A program made the translations under genes and the position numbers. Positions 6,497-13,598 of a stretch of DNA of 13,598 nt are shown in pieces (position 1 is the stretch's first letter; every line of letters begins with the position of its first letter). The DNA comes from JBDIAR01 sp039812545. Lineage in GTDB: Bacteria > Actinomycetota > Actinomycetes > Actinomycetales > Dermatophilaceae. The notes under the pieces are model-generated. The model was not told the origin of the DNA. It saw nothing but the letters and a program-made list of their open reading frames with translations, and did not search any database. The stretch covers positions 1-13,598 of the forward strand of contig JBDIAR010000093.1 in NCBI GenBank assembly GCA_039812545.1. Direction: 5' to 3'.

Positions 6497-7521
6497 GCCC
6501 TCGTCTCCTTCCCGCGCGCCGAACGAGCAGACGAACGAGCGGCCAGCAGGGCGGTCAGCGCGGCGCCGGCCTCCCAGGCCGCCAGCGCGATCACCGGGAA
6601 CAGGAACCACCAGTAGAGGTCGGCGCGATTGCGGATCTTCGCCTTCTCCATCTCCTCGCTGGTCCCGAACTTGGTCAGATCGACGTCGACCATGGCCGGC
6701 GCGATGGAGGCCTCCCCGCTGCGCAGCACATACGGCACCCGCAGTTGGCCGGCGATCTTGCGCAGGGCGTCTTCGTCGATCTTCGAGCGGGCGTCCTGTC
6801 CGGTCGCGGGATCTTTGATGTACCGGATGTCGCTGTCGGAGTAGCGGCTTCGAGTGTCCCGCATCCGCCCGCCCGCGCTCGTGCCATAGCCCAGGACGGC
6901 CCCGCCCTCGACGAGGCCCTCACGGATCTGGATCGGCGCCGGCGGCGTGGACGCGGTCTGCTCGCCGTCGCCGAAGTAGAACACCATCCGGCCCCGATCG
7001 GGGTACTTCTTGGCGGCCACCTCGAGCAGCGCGGCCAGGGTCGGTCCGGCGATCGTCACCGACGAGCCGTGGGAGTACTGATTGGGTTCGGGCATGAGGG
7101 TGTTGACCGAGGCATCGAGCGCCAATGCGTCGGTCGACAACGGCATACGGACTCGAGCACTCTGGTCGAAGGTGATCAGCGAGAACCTCGCCCCGGTCAG
7201 TTCCCGCGCGATCTTGTGGATGTCGTCCTTGACCCCGTCGAGGCGCTGGTTCGTGCCGGCGTAGTCCTCGGCGATCATGCTGCTCGTCGTGTCGACGACG
7301 AAGTAGACGTTGAGGTTCGTCGCCGAAGCGTTGACGAAGTCGCCCGGTATGCCGGGACGCAGGGACGCGATCAGCAGGAGGACGACCGTCAGGGTCCGTC
7401 GCCAGCGCCGGCCCCGCGGTTCCTCGGGCACCCCGTCCCCGGCCGGCCACCAGATGACCGCGGCCAGCGCCAACGCCAGGGCGGCCAGGATCGGCCAGGG
7501 TCCGATCGGCAGCAGGGTCAT
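6493..7521 (-). CDS. von Willebrand factor A domain membrane protein (second vWA, BatB-like)
   Basis: The product is 342 residues. Two N-terminal hydrophobic segments (about 9-26 and 42-54) and one C-terminal segment (303-327) anchor a vWA domain (about 70-270). The metal-binding MIDAS site reads V-V-D-T-T-S-S-M, with Asp77, Thr79 and Ser81, so Thr replaces the usual second-position Ser of DxSxS. F-Y-F-G-D-G-E (181-187) supplies the distal Asp. The frame is open further upstream, but the ATG at 7521 begins a hydrophobic N-terminus and its ATGA overlaps the stop of the preceding vWA gene. The end overlaps the TPR gene start in the same way. The domain probably faces the outside or periplasm-like space and works with the MoxR ATPase, as inferred from the cluster. 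Two copies of the repeated DNA word fall in this gene and encode G-I-P with an ATA codon (7347) and R-M-P (7142). Confidence 0.85.
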   Translation of the reverse strand: MTLLPIGPWPILAALALALAAVIWWPAGDGVPEEPRGRRWRRTLTVVLLLIASLRPGIPGDFVNASATNLNVYFVVDTTSSMIAEDYAGTNQRLDGVKDDIHKIARELTGARFSLITFDQSARVRMPLSTDALALDASVNTLMPEPNQYSHGSSVTIAGPTLAALLEVAAKKYPDRGRMVFYFGDGEQTASTPPAPIQIREGLVEGGAVLGYGTSAGGRMRDTRSRYSDSDIRYIKDPATGQDARSKIDEDALRKIAGQLRVPYVLRSGEASIAPAMVDVDLTKFGTSEEMEKAKIRNRADLYWWFLFPVIALAAWEAGAALTALLAARSSARSARGKETRA

Positions 7522-8489
7522 GGTCGCCACCTCCGGCCCGCGACGAGCAGAGCGAGCAGAGCGACCCCCGCCAGCGAGATGAGCGCTCGGGGCTGGTCGC
7601 TGCGGAACCGCCGCGGCGCGCTGTTGATCAGGGTGGCCTCCTGCGCCTGGACCTGACCGACGATGCCGGTGACAGCGTTCGAGTCCTGCAGCGGGTAGTA
7701 GGCCCCGCCCGTTCCGGCGGTGACCTGACGCATCCGCAGGGAGTCCGAGCCACCGTCGTCGGAGGGGTTGATGCCGTAGACCCGGACCTTCTTGGTCTTG
7801 GCGAGTTCGCCGGCCTCGGTCAGGGTGAAGATCGGTTCGCCGGCCAATTGGTTGTCGGTGGCCAGGATGATCGACCGGGCCCGGGTGGTGTCCAACTGGT
7901 CGAAGGACTGCACGCAACTGGCCAGTCCGTCGCCGATGAGGGAGGAGCCGGCCGGGTTGTTGTACGTCCCGGCGTAGAAGGTCAACGGGTTCGCGTCGCC
8001 GTCGAACACCGCCTGGGCCTGGCTCAACTGGTCGGTGACGAACTCGTAGTCGTCGGTGAGCGGGAACACCGTCACAGCCGTCCCGTCGAAGATCGTCAAA
8101 CCGATCCGCTCGCCCTCGAAGCCTTTGACGAGTTGTCGGAAGGTCCGCGCGATGGCCGAGTCCGCACGGGCCATCGAGCCGGACACGTCCAAGCACAACA
8201 TGATGTCGCGATTGCGCTGTTGCGGTGCCTCGACGGTGGTCTGCTGCGGCCGGGCGGTCGCCGCGGCCGACAACGCCACGAGCGCGGCCGCCGCCACGAG
8301 CAACGCCACCACGGTGGCGCGATGGGCTCGCATCGCCCGGGCGAACTCGGGCAGCGCGCGCAGCGCCTCGGTGTTGGCGAGCGCCACCTGGGGGTCGCGC
8401 CGGCGGCGTCGCACGAGCACCACGACGGCCGTGATCGCGCACCCGCCCAGCAGGGCCAGCCAGCCGACCCACGCCTGCCTCACGTCCAT
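7518..8489 (-). CDS. von Willebrand factor A domain membrane protein (first vWA, BatA-like)
   Basis: The product is 323 residues. Hydrophobic segments at about 7-26, 57-78 and 302-318 flank a vWA domain (about 93-285). Its MIDAS is canonical: M-L-C-L-D-V-S-G-S-M with Asp101, Ser103 and Ser105, and the distal Asp212 in I-L-A-T-D-N. The V-R-V-Y-G-I-N-P and A-G-T-G-G-A-Y-Y strands are typical of BatA/B-type domains. The ATG at 8489 has a strong GGAGGTGA ribosome site and overlaps the preceding gene by 10 bp. The end overlaps the next vWA gene by 4 bp (ATGA). The protein would sit in the cytoplasmic membrane with the MIDAS domain outside and bind ligand or partner protein through Mg2+. No copy of GTATGCC falls inside this gene, unlike most of its neighbours. 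Confidence 0.88.
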   Translation of the reverse strand: MDVRQAWVGWLALLGGCAITAVVVLVRRRRRDPQVALANTEALRALPEFARAMRAHRATVVALLVAAAALVALSAAATARPQQTTVEAPQQRNRDIMLCLDVSGSMARADSAIARTFRQLVKGFEGERIGLTIFDGTAVTVFPLTDDYEFVTDQLSQAQAVFDGDANPLTFYAGTYNNPAGSSLIGDGLASCVQSFDQLDTTRARSIILATDNQLAGEPIFTLTEAGELAKTKKVRVYGINPSDDGGSDSLRMRQVTAGTGGAYYPLQDSNAVTGIVGQVQAQEATLINSAPRRFRSDQPRALISLAGVALLALLVAGRRWRP

Positions 8490-9040
8490 GTCGAGATCAC
8501 CTCCCGAGCGGCGTTGGCGCTGCGGCGGACCTCGAGAACGTCCTCCCCCGGTCGCGGGTCCTCGGGCCCGAACTCGCCGGGGTACAAGGTGCCGACCGCG
8601 CCGGAGACCGGGCGCAACTGCGCGATCCCGGATCGGTTCAGGTCGGTCAGCGTCATCGTCGGCGCCGGATAGCCGCCCGCCTCCTTGACGAAGTGACGGA
8701 CCAGGACGCTGATCTGTTGGTGTCCGGTCCGCGCGTCCTGGGTCCCGGTGGCCACCCGGGCGACAACCTGGTCGATCTGCTCGGTGTACCGCACCTTCAG
8801 CTTCGCCAGCCGGTCACCGCTGAGCGCGACGGGAGCGACCTTGCGCGGCCGGGTGTACCAGATCGTGAACACGTACCACAGCACCACCAGCGCCAGCAGC
8901 CCCAGCCCGATCCAGAGCCATTGGGATCCGTAGCGTTCCGGCGGATAGTAGCCCTGGCCCTCGGTCACCGGTCGCACCCACGCCGGCGACGACAGCGGTG
9001 CCGGTGACCCCGCCCAGTCCGCCACGCTAACGGCGAGCAC
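8480..9040 (-). CDS. Single-TM hypothetical protein, DUF4381-like
   Basis: The product is about 186 residues. A short N-terminal outside-facing part rich in Tyr and Pro (about 8-40) precedes one strong membrane segment (41-62, W-L-W-I-G-L-G-L-L-A-L-V-V-L-W-Y-V-F-T-I-W-Y). The cytoplasmic part starts with R-P-R-K and contains helical segments (76-121). Position in the cluster (after DUF58, before vWA) and layout (one TM then a helical domain) match the DUF4381-like member of MoxR/vWA operons, but sequence recognition is weak. The frame is open back to 9172, well inside the DUF58 gene. I chose the GTG at 9040, which overlaps the DUF58 stop by 14 bp; the GTG at 9025, just after that stop, is equally possible and neither has a clear ribosome site. 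The stop overlaps the next gene by 10 bp. Confidence 0.65.
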   Translation of the reverse strand: MLAVSVADWAGSPAPLSSPAWVRPVTEGQGYYPPERYGSQWLWIGLGLLALVVLWYVFTIWYTRPRKVAPVALSGDRLAKLKVRYTEQIDQVVARVATGTQDARTGHQQISVLVRHFVKEAGGYPAPTMTLTDLNRSGIAQLRPVSGAVGTLYPGEFGPEDPRPGEDVLEVRRSANAAREVISTWT

Positions 9041-9911
9041 GACGTTGCCGTTCCAGGAGCCGGAAGATCGAGGGGATGACCACGTCGCTCGAACCCACTC
9101 GGGTGTGCATGATCCCGTGGCGGTCCAGCAGGCTCGCCGTCGCACGGATCCGCTCGTCGCGGCGTGCGGCATACGCCTGGCGCACTTGTGGTCGGGACCG
9201 AACCTGCGCCGGCAGAAGGCTGGAACTGCCCACGTCGTATGCCGATTGCTCGGTCCGGATCGTCGTGGGGTCGGCGTCGGCGATCGTCAGCCAGAGGATC
9301 TCGTGTTGGACCCGCAGCCGGCGCAGCAGCGCGTCGATGCGCGGGTCGAGGTCCCGGTCGTCGGCCACGACGACGAGCAGCAGGCGTTTGGCATACGAGC
9401 GGGCGACGTAGTCGAGCTGGCTCGCCAGGTCGCTGGGCGGCGCTTGTAGGGTGCACGCACGTTGGATGGCCCGCAACATGAGTTCGAGGTGGGTCTCGGT
9501 CTCCTTGAACGGGTATGCCGTGTTGCCGGTCGCGCTGCCGGTGAGCAGTCCCACCTTGTCACCGTGCCGCAACGCGAGGTACCCGATGATGCCGCAGGCC
9601 ATGATCGCCACGTCCGACTTGACCTCGCCGCTTTCGGCGGCCGCCGCCATCCCCCGGCCGGAGTCGACGACGAGCAGGACGCGTTGTTCGCGGATCGCGA
9701 CGTAGCGTTTGACCAGTGCCGTGCCGTGCCGGGCGGTGGCCTTCCAGTCGATGTCGCGGACCTCGTCACCGGGGACGTAGGCCCGCAGGTCGTCGTAGTC
9801 CAGGCTGCGGCCGTGGAAGACCGAGGCGTATTCGCCCTCCAGCAGCGCCCGCGACTTGCGGCGCGCCCGGACGAAGGCCTTGCTCTTGACCTTGACCAGC
9901 AGTGACGTCAT
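9027..9911 (-). CDS. DUF58 domain-containing protein
   Basis: The product is 294 residues. The DUF58 signature is clear: G-R-S-L-D-Y-D-D-L-R-A-Y-V-P-G-D-E-V-R-D-I-D-W-K-A-T-A-R (about 34-61) followed by L-V-K-R-Y...R-E (66-75). DUF58 proteins are vWA-like partners of MoxR ATPases. Here the strand that normally carries the MIDAS reads V-V-D-S-G-R-G-M (81-88): the first Asp is kept but both serines of DxSxS are Gly, so metal binding is probably weakened or lost. There is no signal peptide or clear membrane segment; some family members have N-terminal membrane helices, and this one does not. The ATG at 9911 lies 17 bp after the moxR stop with no strong ribosome site. Four copies of the repeated DNA word occur in this gene (9168, 9237, 9390, 9513), all read as Ala-Tyr or Tyr-Ala. 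Confidence 0.9.
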   Translation of the reverse strand: MTSLLVKVKSKAFVRARRKSRALLEGEYASVFHGRSLDYDDLRAYVPGDEVRDIDWKATARHGTALVKRYVAIREQRVLLVVDSGRGMAAAAESGEVKSDVAIMACGIIGYLALRHGDKVGLLTGSATGNTAYPFKETETHLELMLRAIQRACTLQAPPSDLASQLDYVARSYAKRLLLVVVADDRDLDPRIDALLRRLRVQHEILWLTIADADPTTIRTEQSAYDVGSSSLLPAQVRSRPQVRQAYAARRDERIRATASLLDRHGIMHTRVGSSDVVIPSIFRLLERQRRARR

Positions 9912-9928
9912 GACGGATCCGGCGGCGG

Positions 9929-11218
<1,290 letters not shown>

Positions 11219-11313
11219 CGTGCAAAGAGCCCCTTCGGATCATCGGGGTGCGTCCGTCGGCGGCGCACTCGGCTCGGCCATCGTAATGCGGCAGGGGGCC
11301 CTCGACCGCCGAG
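11219..11313 (-). promoter_or_regulatory. Intergenic region between parE and moxR
   Basis: This 95-bp gap separates parE from moxR on the minus strand. Just after the parE stop an imperfect hairpin is possible (11288-11309: AGGG/CCCT plus GCGG/CCGC with a bulge). A -10-like TACGAT sits at 11285-11280, but no matching -35 element is seen. GAAGGGG near 11238-11232 is the probable moxR ribosome site. The Bat-type cluster could therefore have its own promoter or read through from parE. Confidence 0.35.
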
Positions 11314-13497
11314 TCAGGCGTCGATGCGTTCGGAACTGACGGCGTCGGCGGAGTCGACGATGAAGGTCCGTCGTGGCGCGACCTCGTTGCCCATGAGCAG
11401 TTCGAAGACCTCTTCGGCGGCCTGCGCCTCGCCGAGGGTGATCCGGCGCAGCGTGCGGTGTCGCGGGTCCATCGTGGTGTCGGCGAGTTGATCGGCGTCC
11501 ATCTCCCCGAGCCCCTTGTACCGCTGCGGCGGCTCCTTGACCTTCCTGCCGCGACGCTCCAGGTCGGCCCGCGTCTTGCGCATCTGCGCTTCGTTGTAGG
11601 TGTAGAGGTACTCGTTCTTACGCCCACCTCCGACGATGACTTCCAGCCGGTGCAGCGGCGGCATCGCGGCATACACCCGACCGGCTTCCACCAGCGGACG
11701 CATATAGCGAAAGAAGAGGGTCAACAACAAGGTCCGGATGTGCGCGCCGTCCACGTCGGCGTCGCTCATGATGATGACCTTGCCGTAGCGGGCGGCGGCC
11801 AGGTCGAAGGTCCGGCCGGAGCCCGCGCCGATGACCTGCAGGATGGCCGCACATTCGGCGTTCTTCAGCATGTCGGCGACCGAGGCCTTCTGCACGTTGA
11901 GGATCTTGCCGCGGATCGGCAGCAGGGCCTGGAAGTCGGAGGACCGCGCCAGCTTGGCGGTCCCGAGCGCGCTGTCGCCCTCGACGATGAACAGCTCTGA
12001 CTTCTCGACGTCGTGGGTGCGGCAATCGGCCAATTTGGCCGGCAGGGTCGAGGACTCCAAGGCGTTCTTGCGACGCTGGGTTTCCTTGTGCATCCGCGCC
12101 GAGATGCGGGTCTTCATCTCGGCGGTGACCTTCTGCAGGAGCAGGTCGGCGGCCTGCTTCTCCCCCCGTTTGGGGTTGGCGATGCACTCGGTGAGTTCCT
12201 GCTCGACGACCCGCGCCACGATGGCCCGCACCGCCGCCGTGCCGAGGACCTCCTTGGTCTGGCCCTCGAACTGCGGTTCGGCCAGCCGGACGGTCACCAC
12301 GGCGGTCAAGCCGGCCTGGATGTCGTCCTTCTCGACCTTGTCCTGGCCGACCTTGAGCCGCCGGGCGTTCAACTCGAGCTGACGGCGGAAGACCTTGAGC
12401 AGGGCCTGCTCGAACCCCACCAGATGGGTACCGCCCTTGGGGGTGGAGATGATGTTGACGAAAGACTCGACCGTCGTGTCGTAGCCGGTCCCCCAGCGCA
12501 CGGCGACATCGACGACGCACTCGCGGGTGACCTCCTTGGGCGTCATGTGGCCCCGGTCGTCCAGGACCGGGACGGTCTCGGTGAACTCGCCACTGCCCTG
12601 CAGCCGCCACACCGGCGACACCTCGCCGTCGGGGGCGAGGAACTCGGTGAACTCGCTGATCCCGCCGTCGTGCTCGAACACCTCCTCGTGGACGCCGTGC
12701 TCCCCCGGCGTCCCCGGCATCCGACGCTCGTCGCGCACGACGATCGCCAGCCCCGGCACCAGGAACGAGGTCTGCCGAGCGCGCCCGATCAGCGAGTCGT
12801 AGTCCAGCCCGGCGCCCTTGAGGAAGATCTGTCGGTCCGGCCAATAGCGGATCCGGGTGCCGGTCGCCCCGCGCGGCGCCCGGCCCACGATCCGCAGCTC
12901 CGAGCCGTCGACGAAGGGGGCGAAGTCGTTGTCGGGAGACTTCGCCGCCGGATCGGTCGCCCGGCTCGTACCCCCGCCGTCGTCGAACACGCCGGGCTCG
13001 CCCCGACGAAAGCTCATGGCATACGTCTTGCCGCCCCGGTCGACCTCCACGTCGAGCCGCGCGGACAACGCGTTGACGACCGAGGCGCCGACGCCGTGCA
13101 ACCCGCCGGAGGCCGAGTAGGAGCCGCCGCCGAACTTGCCACCGGCGTGCAGCTTGGTGAAGACGACCTCGACGCCGGTCAGGCCGGTGCGGGGTTCGAC
13201 GTCGACCGGTATGCCGCGGGCTCGGTCGCGCACCTCCAGCGACCCGTCGGCGTGCAGCGTGATCTCGATGCGGTCCCCGAAGCCGGCCAGCGCCTCGTCG
13301 ACCGAGTTGTCGATGATCTCCCACAGGCAGTGCATCAGGCCGCGCTGGTCGGTGGTGCCGATGTACATCCCGGGGCGCTTGCGGACGGCCTCCAGCCCTT
13401 CGAGCACCTGCAGGTGTCGGGCGGTGTAGCCGGCGGCTCCGTCTCCACGGCGGGCACCGTTGCTCGAAGCGGGGGTCGACTGCGTCACGGTCGGCAT
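11314..13497 (-). CDS. parE: DNA topoisomerase IV subunit B (type IIA topoisomerase ATPase subunit)
   Basis: The product is 727 residues: the ATPase/Toprim subunit expected to pair with the ParC-like protein at 1867-4332. The GHKL ATPase has R-P-G-M-Y-I-G (41-47) and E-I-I-D-N-S-V-D-E-A (60-69; catalytic Glu60, Mg-binding Asn64). The L-H-A-G-G-K-F-G-G-G-S-Y-S-A-S-G-G-L-H-G-V-G-A lid is at 116-138. The Toprim domain has V-E-G-D-S-A (505-510) and S-D-A-D-V-D-G-A-H-I-R (578-588). The tail P-P-Q-R-Y-K-G-L-G-E-M is also typical. L-G-T-A-K-L-A-R-S-S-D-F-Q-A-L-L-P is the actinobacterial ParE form, where GyrB has G-G-S-A-K. One oddity is that the adenine-binding box reads D-R-A-R-G-I-P (91-97) where D-N-G-R-G-I-P is nearly invariant. 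AGGAG (13503-13499) lies only one base before the ATG at 13497 but 10 bases before the GTG at 13488, so the real start may be that GTG. Confidence 0.92.
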   Translation of the reverse strand: MPTVTQSTPASSNGARRGDGAAGYTARHLQVLEGLEAVRKRPGMYIGTTDQRGLMHCLWEIIDNSVDEALAGFGDRIEITLHADGSLEVRDRARGIPVDVEPRTGLTGVEVVFTKLHAGGKFGGGSYSASGGLHGVGASVVNALSARLDVEVDRGGKTYAMSFRRGEPGVFDDGGGTSRATDPAAKSPDNDFAPFVDGSELRIVGRAPRGATGTRIRYWPDRQIFLKGAGLDYDSLIGRARQTSFLVPGLAIVVRDERRMPGTPGEHGVHEEVFEHDGGISEFTEFLAPDGEVSPVWRLQGSGEFTETVPVLDDRGHMTPKEVTRECVVDVAVRWGTGYDTTVESFVNIISTPKGGTHLVGFEQALLKVFRRQLELNARRLKVGQDKVEKDDIQAGLTAVVTVRLAEPQFEGQTKEVLGTAAVRAIVARVVEQELTECIANPKRGEKQAADLLLQKVTAEMKTRISARMHKETQRRKNALESSTLPAKLADCRTHDVEKSELFIVEGDSALGTAKLARSSDFQALLPIRGKILNVQKASVADMLKNAECAAILQVIGAGSGRTFDLAAARYGKVIIMSDADVDGAHIRTLLLTLFFRYMRPLVEAGRVYAAMPPLHRLEVIVGGGRKNEYLYTYNEAQMRKTRADLERRGRKVKEPPQRYKGLGEMDADQLADTTMDPRHRTLRRITLGEAQAAEEVFELLMGNEVAPRRTFIVDSADAVSSERIDA

Positions 13498-13519
13498 TCT
13501 CCTGATCTGCTGGTATGCG

Positions 13520-13597
13520 GGTCGGCCGGTCTCACGGTCGCGCTGGGTCTGCGGTCGTGCGGGTCTTCTGGTCCGCGGGGTCGCGGGTCGTGGGGTC
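13520..13597. repeat. Degenerate 8-bp GGTC repeat upstream of parE
   Basis: GGTC occurs ten times in 78 bp, starting at 13520, 13528, 13536, 13546, 13553, 13562, 13570, 13579, 13586 and 13594, with spacings of 7 to 10 and a mean near 8. The rough unit is GGGTCGYG. The array lies in the upstream (5') region of parE and runs up to the window edge, so its full length is unknown. Confidence 0.6.
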
Positions 13598-13598
13598 G

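Noticed and set aside
5378..6616. 412-codon plus-strand frame opposite the TPR gene
   Set aside because: The minus-strand frame has a membrane segment, TPR-like helices, an ATGA overlap with its neighbour and a ribosome site; the plus frame has none of these.
11618..13324. 568-codon minus-strand frame inside parE
   Set aside because: It is the same strand as parE in another frame and reads as R/G/A-rich low-complexity sequence with no family match.

Overview
The window is about 70% G+C by eye and densely packed. It has strongly biased third codon positions and actinobacterial versions of every recognisable protein. The closest remembered relatives of the two topoisomerase subunits are Streptomyces-type ParC and ParE, so an actinobacterium is well supported. 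Order or genus cannot be fixed from the sequence, although Micrococcales would be a reasonable guess.

Left part (1-1718): a nitroreductase-family flavoprotein (+) meets a class I nitronate monooxygenase (-). Short 11-bp tandem repeats sit at both ends of the nitroreductase gene, and a perfect 16-bp palindrome lies just past the monooxygenase stop codon. Middle-left (1719-5320): a 148-bp divergent intergenic region leads into topoisomerase IV subunit A (parC), followed 7 bp later by a sucrase/ferredoxin-like thioredoxin-fold protein. A convergent gap of about 280 bp (5321-5599) holds only hairpin-like sequence and no convincing gene.

Right part (5600-13497), all on the minus strand and read from right to left: topoisomerase IV subunit B (parE), then after 95 bp a tight five-to-six gene cluster of MoxR ATPase, DUF58 protein, a one-TM DUF4381-like protein, two membrane-anchored von Willebrand A proteins and a TPR membrane protein. 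The last genes are joined by ATGA or similar overlaps, which suggests translational coupling. This is a Bat-type (MoxR/DUF58/vWA/TPR) envelope cluster: a MoxR AAA+ ATPase paired with vWA proteins that carry metal-binding (MIDAS) sites, thought to act as a chaperone or assembly system at the membrane. The two topoisomerase IV genes therefore flank this cluster and point towards each other.

The most unusual signal is not a gene. The non-palindromic word GTATGCC (usually extended to GTATGCCG and preceded by G or C) occurs 25 times in 13.6 kb by hand count, 13 times on the plus strand and 12 on the minus strand, where base composition predicts one to two. It occurs in nearly every gene, in five of the six possible reading frames and in two intergenic regions. 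It forces rare codons: every in-frame ATA isoleucine codon I could find lies in a copy or a one-mismatch variant. Five copies sit in a 120-bp tract that encodes a pentapeptide repeat in the MoxR N-terminus, and two of them form a perfect inverted pair. This looks like a highly iterated genome motif of the DNA-uptake-sequence or chromosome-architecture kind.
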